Shown piece by piece: positions 7,829-11,147 of a DNA stretch of 11,147 bases (within the stretch, counting starts at the first letter, position 1; every line of letters starts with the position of its first letter). The position numbers were made by a program, and so were the translations under genes. The notes under the pieces were generated by a model. The model saw only the letters and a program-made list of their open reading frames with translations. It searched no databases and had not been told where the DNA came from. The stretch comes from an uncultured Porphyromonadaceae bacterium (lineage in GTDB: Bacteria > Bacteroidota > Bacteroidia > Bacteroidales > Muribaculaceae), in the NCBI GenBank assembly GCA_947174735.1, contig CAMWKC010000050.1, forward strand, positions 1 to 11,147, read 5' to 3'.

Positions 7829-7859
7829 CCGAGACCAGCTGACGGTCTTGGCTTTTTTT
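7829..7859 (+). terminator. Orphan + strand terminator-like hairpin, opposite the HU leader
   Basis: CCGAGACC (7829-7836) pairs with GGTCTTGG (7844-7851), with one G-U pair and a 7-nt loop, followed by C and seven T (7853-7859). On the + strand this is a textbook intrinsic terminator, yet no + strand gene lies within 2.4 kb before it. On the - strand the same hairpin falls at the very 5' end of the predicted HU transcript, where it could act as a stabilising stem. Confidence 0.55.
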
Positions 7860-7866
7860 GGCGGTG

Positions 7867-7897
7867 CAAATATCGTAATTTTTTTTATTCTTGACAA
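7867..7897 (-). promoter_or_regulatory. Putative promoter of the HU group
   Basis: On the - strand TTG (7897-7895) is followed after 20 nt by GATATTTG (7874-7867), matching the Bacteroides -33 TTG and -7 TAnnTTTG elements with one mismatch. Transcription would start near 7860, about 125 nt before the HU ATG. The rest of the 295-bp gap between the yigZ stop and HU (7736-8030) is AT-rich with no ORF or RNA gene that I recognise; a GTAC-GTAC palindrome near 7996-8004 is too short to interpret. Confidence 0.5.
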
Positions 7898-8030
7898 TAT
7901 GTTTAAGCTTTTTCGGCTCTTTTTGGCCATTTTTATAGGGTTTCAGACCATAATTCTATTGCTTACTATCATTTTTCAGTGCCTTACGAAGACTTAGTAC
8001 TGTACAAAATCAACAATTATCTCCCCTATT

Positions 8031-8630
8031 TCATTCTATTACTTCGACACTGACACCGGACAGAGCGTCAAGACGACCGGTCATTTCATCAATCATGTCA
8101 GCACGCATACGCAGTGTCACACTGCAAACGTTGTCAAACTCACGCTCTGTAACCTCGATACCGGGCAGTTTGGAGATTTTCATTACTCCATCAGCGGCTA
8201 CGTAAGGAAATATAGCTTTTACAGAGCGCATTTCATGGCATTCCTTACGTCCGGCTGCCTCAAGTGCCAGCCGGGCTGCTTCACGATAAGCCACTATAAG
8301 GCCGCTTGTACCTAACTTAATACCTCCGAAATAACGTACTACAGCTACAACGACATCCGTCAGCTCAAGACTATTGATTTGGCCAAGAATAGGTTTACCG
8401 GCTGTACCGGAAGGTTCTCCGTTATCGTTAAGCTGCCATTCATTACGCTGCGGACCTATCATGTACGCCCAGCATACATGACGTGCGTCGTGATAGCGGT
8501 TTTGTAACTCTCTGACAATTTCGCGCGCCTCGGCTGCGGAGGCAGCCGGGCGTGCGAAAGCCAGAAAACGACTCATTTTTTCTGTATAGCGTCCCTCGCC
8601 GGGACCCTCCACAGTATAATACGTATCCAT
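8031..8630 (-). CDS. YigZ/IMPACT family protein
   Basis: Cytoplasmic protein of the UPF0029/IMPACT family, whose bacterial role is unsettled (a link to translation control is proposed from eukaryotic IMPACT). The start is set at ATG 8630, giving 199 residues (MDTYYTVEGPGEG), because it forms TAATG with the upstream stop; ATG 8645 would add five residues and a 16-bp overlap. The N-terminal IMPACT domain shows HDARHVCWAY (about residues 47-56), NDNGEPSGTAGKPIL (67-81) and the hallmark RYFGGIKLGTSGLI (98-111). The C-terminal region from about residue 130 fits the DUF1949 ferredoxin-like domain (EREFDNVCSVTLRM). It is translationally coupled to the DJ-1 family gene. Confidence 0.92.
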   Translation of the reverse strand: MDTYYTVEGPGEGRYTEKMSRFLAFARPAASAAEAREIVRELQNRYHDARHVCWAYMIGPQRNEWQLNDNGEPSGTAGKPILGQINSLELTDVVVAVVRYFGGIKLGTSGLIVAYREAARLALEAAGRKECHEMRSVKAIFPYVAADGVMKISKLPGIEVTEREFDNVCSVTLRMRADMIDEMTGRLDALSGVSVEVIE

Positions 8631-9217
8631 TAGCCGAAGTAGCACTCCTGAGCAGCCTTAGCGGGATAGAGCAACATACCGTTGGCTACTTCATTAGCTT
8701 TATGGGCACCAAGTTCTTCCTTAACTATCGATAAGGCCCAAAGCAATGAATTGGCAGGACCGTTACCCAGTACAAACTTATCATCAGTCACGACCGGAGC
8801 AGTATCAAGCTCAGCACCCTCAAGCATATTTTCAAAACCGGGATAGCAGGTAGCTTTATGTCCTTTAAGCAGTCCGAGCTGGCCGAGTACCACTGCAGGT
8901 GAGGCACAGATAGCCGCTATACGTCCGTGTGCATCGGCCGCCTGACGACGCAGCAGTCCTTGTAAGGGAGCAAAATTGTGCAGATTGGTAGCACCCGGCA
9001 TACCGCCGGGCAGCACCAGCCATGCAGGGTCACTGAATAAGGTATTGTCAAAAAGAACATCAGCATTGACAGTCACTCCGTGAGCACCCGCTACCTGGAG
9101 AGCTGATGTGATAGATACAGTTTTAACCGGCATACCGGCACGACGCATTACATCGATTGCTGTCAGGGCTTCCACCTCCTCGAAGCCTTCAGCCAAAAAT
9201 ACAAATGATTCTTTCAT
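8630..9217 (-). CDS. DJ-1/PfpI (ThiJ/YajL-like) family protein
   Basis: Cytosolic protein of the DJ-1 superfamily, with 195 residues. The N-terminus EGFEEVEALTAIDVMRRAG (10-28) matches the DJ-1 nucleotide-fold start, with Glu16 in the place of human DJ-1 Glu18. VLPGGMPGATNL (68-79) is the next conserved turn, and AAICASPAVVLG (101-112) is the nucleophile elbow with Cys104 as the oxidation-sensitive cysteine. Tyr125 replaces the His126 of human DJ-1. Reported activities in the family (deglycase/glyoxalase, chaperone) are disputed, so no reaction is assigned. The stop overlaps the next ATG by one base. The upstream - strand has only a weak -7-like TAATTTAG at 9334-9327, so its promoter is uncertain. 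Confidence 0.92.
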   Translation of the reverse strand: MKESFVFLAEGFEEVEALTAIDVMRRAGMPVKTVSITSALQVAGAHGVTVNADVLFDNTLFSDPAWLVLPGGMPGATNLHNFAPLQGLLRRQAADAHGRIAAICASPAVVLGQLGLLKGHKATCYPGFENMLEGAELDTAPVVTDDKFVLGNGPANSLLWALSIVKEELGAHKANEVANGMLLYPAKAAQECYFG

Positions 9218-9357
9218 TTTTAAGTTTTCTTTTTCGTTTATATTAGTTTTTATCAGTCCTTGAGGTCAATACAGTTGGGAGGACGAGGCAAGCGAAGGCA
9301 GGACCCAAACCTTCATTCTTGATGTGCTAAATTAATACTTATTTTTCAGTTTTTTGC

Positions 9358-9365
9358 TACTTTTG
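9358..9365 (+). promoter_or_regulatory. -7 promoter box for apbE
   Basis: TACTTTTG is a perfect match to the Bacteroides -7 consensus TAnnTTTG, 60 bp before the apbE ATG. No clear TTTG -33 element lies 19-21 bp upstream. The leader is very T-rich and contains a weak 5-bp hairpin (ATCGT/ACGAT, 9378-9391) followed by six T. The 208-bp divergent gap 9218-9425 holds this box and a purine-rich stretch at 9275-9305 that I cannot interpret. Confidence 0.6.
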
Positions 9366-9425
9366 CAATATTTTTTTATCGTTTTTACGATTTTTTATTT
9401 TTCTGTTTATATCAAAAAATATTCT

Positions 9426-10433
9426 ATGCGACTCAAACATCTTTATCTAAGCGTTATAACTTTCGTTATTTTCCTCCTTATTTCTGCTGCAGGCTGCCAG
9501 AGGCCGGCCCCCGCCCGTCTGATGCAGGGAATGATATGGAATACTACATTCAGAATCACTTATCTCTCCGAACATGACCTTAACGATTCGGTGATGGCAG
9601 CTCTGAACGAAGTCGGAAACTCACTGTCTGTGTTCGACACCACTTCGTTGGTCAGCCGTGTCAACAGGAGTAAAGATGCTGTGGTCGTAGACTCGGCTTT
9701 CTGTGTGGTATGGCGTGAGGCTATGGCCACACACCGTGCCAGTCACGGACGTTTTGACCCTACACTTTCACCTTTGATAACAGCCTGGGGTTTCGGCCCT
9801 GGTCATAGACCTACTGCCGATACCCTACGTATAGACAGTTTGTTACGCATAGTAGGTATAACAAAATCTCATCTTCGCGGCGACACCTTATATAAAGATA
9901 TAGCGGCTTTACAGTTTAATTTCTCTGCTTTGGCCAAAGGCTTTGGATGCGATATGGCAGCTGCTGTGCTGAAACGTAATGGCGTAAAAGATTTTCTTGT
10001 CGAAATCGGAGGTGAAATCGCAGCGGAAGGTAATAGCCCACGGGGAACTTCCTGGCGTGTATCGGTTGATAAACCTGTTACTTCTGACGAAGTAATGCAT
10101 ACTTCGCAGCTTATCGTGAATCTTCCGACGCCATGCGGTCTGGCCACAAGCGGAAATTATCGTAACTTTCATACCACTGCTTCCGGCAGTCGTTTCGGAC
10201 ATACCATAGACCCGGTGTCAGGACGTCCGTGCCTCACTGATGTACTTAGCGCTACGGTGATAGCACCGACATGTATGCAGGCCGACGCTCTTGCGACAGC
10301 CTGTATGACCATGTCTTCACAGTCGGCAATGTCTATGGCTGACAGTCTCGGACGCCCCGTAATGCTCATACTCGCAGATTCGACAGTATGCATGTCTCCT
10401 TCGTTCTCAGCTCTTGTTAAGGATACACCCTAA
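9426..10433 (+). CDS. apbE: ApbE-type FAD:protein FMN transferase, lipoprotein
   Basis: Periplasm-facing, membrane-anchored enzyme that transfers FMN from FAD to Thr/Ser of target proteins such as subunits of Na+-NQR and Rnf. The start is ATG 9426 (335 residues), giving a basic n-region, a hydrophobic core and lipobox AAGC with lipidated Cys24; an open frame from TTG 9354 reads T-rich promoter DNA and is not coding. Motifs seen: GRFDPTLSPLITAWGFG (108-124), FNFSALAKGFGCD (164-176), LVEIGGEIAAEG (191-202), GLATSGNYR (238-246), GHTIDPVSGRP (258-268) and VIAPTCMQADALAT (278-291), together the complete ApbE set. Gln25 and the lack of acidic residues after the Cys suggest it stays periplasmic. Its flavinylation targets are not in the window. 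Confidence 0.95.
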   Translation: MRLKHLYLSVITFVIFLLISAAGCQRPAPARLMQGMIWNTTFRITYLSEHDLNDSVMAALNEVGNSLSVFDTTSLVSRVNRSKDAVVVDSAFCVVWREAMATHRASHGRFDPTLSPLITAWGFGPGHRPTADTLRIDSLLRIVGITKSHLRGDTLYKDIAALQFNFSALAKGFGCDMAAAVLKRNGVKDFLVEIGGEIAAEGNSPRGTSWRVSVDKPVTSDEVMHTSQLIVNLPTPCGLATSGNYRNFHTTASGSRFGHTIDPVSGRPCLTDVLSATVIAPTCMQADALATACMTMSSQSAMSMADSLGRPVMLILADSTVCMSPSFSALVKDTP

Positions 10434-10503
10434 ACTTAGATATACAGAAGTATCCGAATAAACATTTAAAAGAGCAAGAAACACGACATTAAAAAAATTT
10501 ACT

Positions 10504-10511
10504 TAACTTTG
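10504..10511 (+). promoter_or_regulatory. -7 promoter box of the leader-lipoprotein unit
   Basis: TAACTTTG is a perfect TAnnTTTG match, preceded by an AT-rich run (ATTAAAAAAATTTACT). No TTTG -33 element is evident. It would start transcription near 10517-10519, about 255 nt before the lipoprotein ATG. The sequence between the apbE stop (10433) and this box is AT-rich with no convincing terminator. Confidence 0.65.
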
Positions 10512-10515
10512 CAAT

Positions 10516-10537
10516 CGGATTGACAAAGGTCAATCCG
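10516..10537 (+). promoter_or_regulatory. 22-bp palindrome at the predicted transcription start
   Basis: CGGATTGAC (10516-10524) and GTCAATCCG (10529-10537) are perfect 9-bp inverted arms around AAAG. Starting 5 bp after the -7 box, it could be an operator (its core TTGAC-N4-GTCAA resembles CRP/FNR-family half-sites) or a 5'-end stabilising hairpin of the transcript. The two readings cannot be separated from sequence. Confidence 0.5.
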
Positions 10538-10577
10538 TAATATTTCGGAAAAAATAAGAAGCGTTATGCTTATCTTG

Positions 10578-10723
10578 TTAGTTTGAGAACCTGAGAAATT
10601 CACAATTGAGCAAGAGGTCAGCATAGTGGTTCTCACGCATACGGCGTGAGCTACTTTGTTACATCTGCTCACAGGTTTTCTCAGGACCTTCAAACTAAGA
10701 CGTGGCATAGTTGGCTCACGTTT
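10578..10723 (+). ncRNA. Structured leader RNA, candidate cis-regulatory element
   Basis: Nested long-range stems: P1 10578-10586/10690-10698 (TTAGTTTGA/TCAAACTAA, 9 bp), P1b 10590-10598/10677-10685 (CCTGAGAAA/TTTCTCAGG, 9 bp), P2 10607-10612/10666-10671 (TGAGCA/TGCTCA), and P3 10632-10638/10644-10650 (CTCACGC/GCGTGAG) extended by GTGG/CTAC. A further hairpin 10698-10704/10717-10723 is followed by CTTTTATT, resembling a weak terminator. CGTGAGC (10645-10651) can pair instead with GCTCACG (10714-10720), which would break both P3 and the last hairpin. A 24-26 nt imperfect direct repeat (10612-10637 and 10697-10720) creates this choice. I do not recognise a known riboswitch core (no TPP, cobalamin, FMN, SAM or c-di-GMP motif). 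It precedes the lipoprotein ATG by about 50 nt. Confidence 0.6.
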
Positions 10724-10773
10724 CTTTTATTGGTATTTATACACCTCAGAGCCGACAGGAAATTTATATATAC

Positions 10774-11147
10774 ATGAGACCCCGTATCATTCCTCTTCTT
10801 TCCGTCAGTTGCCTGTTCATATCAGCTTGCAGCAGTAATGACGATGAGCCTAAAATCCCGACCAATACCATCACTGTCAATATGATGAATGATGCTGACA
10901 GCCAGACAACCATAGGAGGCTCAGATGTGTATATCAACAGTGCTAACAACTTTACCACTGAGGTATGCGGCATTACCGACCTCGGTCATAACGGTAATTT
11001 CGGTCAGAATCCGAACCTTTCACAGATAGCCCAGGAAGTTGCTGTAACACCTGGGAATTACTATCAGATTGTACTCGCAAGCGATATAAAAAATATTGCC
11101 GGACAAAGTGCCTACCCCTTGAACACTAATTTTTATAATGTCTATGT
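10774..11147 (+). CDS. Small secreted lipoprotein, DUF5036-like, 3' partial
   Basis: ATG 10774 opens a frame that runs to the window edge (124 full codons). Residues 1-19 form a lipoprotein signal peptide (MRPR, then a hydrophobic core, then ISAC with Cys19). The mature N-terminus CSSNDDEP is acidic, as in Bacteroidetes lipoproteins exported to the cell surface. The body (NTITVNMMNDADSQTTIGGSDVYINSANNF, then VCGITDLGHNGN and EVAVTPGNYYQI) resembles, from memory, the DUF5036 proteins of Bacteroides; this is not verified. Function is unknown. The gene is preceded by a structured leader and has no Shine-Dalgarno site (AT-rich ATTTATATATAC precedes the ATG). Confidence 0.8.
   Translation, partial: MRPRIIPLLSVSCLFISACSSNDDEPKIPTNTITVNMMNDADSQTTIGGSDVYINSANNFTTEVCGITDLGHNGNFGQNPNLSQIAQEVAVTPGNYYQIVLASDIKNIAGQSAYPLNTNFYNVY

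Noticed and set aside
6942..7997. 351-codon + strand open frame across rng, the small basic gene and HU
   Set aside because: It is antisense to three well-recognised - strand genes, its translation has no family resemblance, and it runs through their hairpins and promoter.
7736..8030. Small RNA gene between HU and yigZ
   Set aside because: Only a promoter-like element and the short hairpin described above were found; nothing matches tRNA, tmRNA, 6S or SRP RNA.
9354..9425. N-terminal extension of apbE from TTG 9354
   Set aside because: It covers the -7 box and a T-rich leader, and would put hydrophobic residues before a complete lipoprotein signal peptide.
10578..10700. Known riboswitch, SRP RNA or tRNA in the leader
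   Set aside because: No ligand-core sequence of the TPP, cobalamin, SAM, FMN or c-di-GMP classes, no SRP GGAA-loop domain and no T-arm motif were found.
1..11147. Mobile element, phage island or CRISPR array
   Set aside because: No transposase, integrase or Cas protein, no regular repeat-spacer pattern, and base composition looks even across the genes.

Overview
The window looks like a chromosomal segment of a gut-type Bacteroidales bacterium, possibly Muribaculaceae-like. This is inferred from protein style and regulation, not from a database search. The signs are a Bacteroidetes-type CydA/CydB and Rne/Rng protein, two lipoproteins (one with an acidic stretch after the lipidated Cys), almost no Shine-Dalgarno sequences, and promoter boxes of the Bacteroides form TAnnTTTG. 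It holds ten clear protein genes, one 29-codon gene that is easily missed, one gene cut by the right edge, and several strong RNA structures. No tRNA, rRNA, IS element, CRISPR array or phage gene was seen.

Layout. (1) Bases 1-2704, + strand: cydA (missing its first few codons) and cydB, the two main subunits of cytochrome bd quinol oxidase, followed by a GC-rich hairpin. (2) Bases 2817-5391, + strand: two half-size chromate-transporter-family genes and folC, tightly packed with an 11-bp overlap. The group closes with a perfect 48-bp palindrome that probably terminates transcription from both sides. (3) Bases 5520-7735, - strand, read right to left: an HU-family DNA-binding protein, a 29-residue Lys/Arg-rich ribosomal-type protein, and an RNase G/E family enzyme. 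A terminator-like hairpin sits directly before the RNase start codon. (4) Bases 8031-9217, - strand: a DJ-1/PfpI-family gene overlapping a YigZ/IMPACT-family gene through TAATG. (5) Bases 9358-10433, + strand: a promoter and an ApbE-type FAD:protein FMN transferase made as a lipoprotein. (6) Bases 10504-11147, + strand: a perfect -7 box, a palindrome at the predicted transcript start, a roughly 130-nt structured leader with mutually exclusive pairings, and the start of a small secreted lipoprotein resembling DUF5036 proteins.

Working together: most of the window is housekeeping (oxygen scavenging respiration, folate, RNA processing, nucleoid and ribosome, flavinylation). The least explained parts are non-coding: the leader before the lipoprotein gene at 10774, and the hairpin pair before the RNase gene. 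Both look like places where transcription or mRNA stability is controlled.
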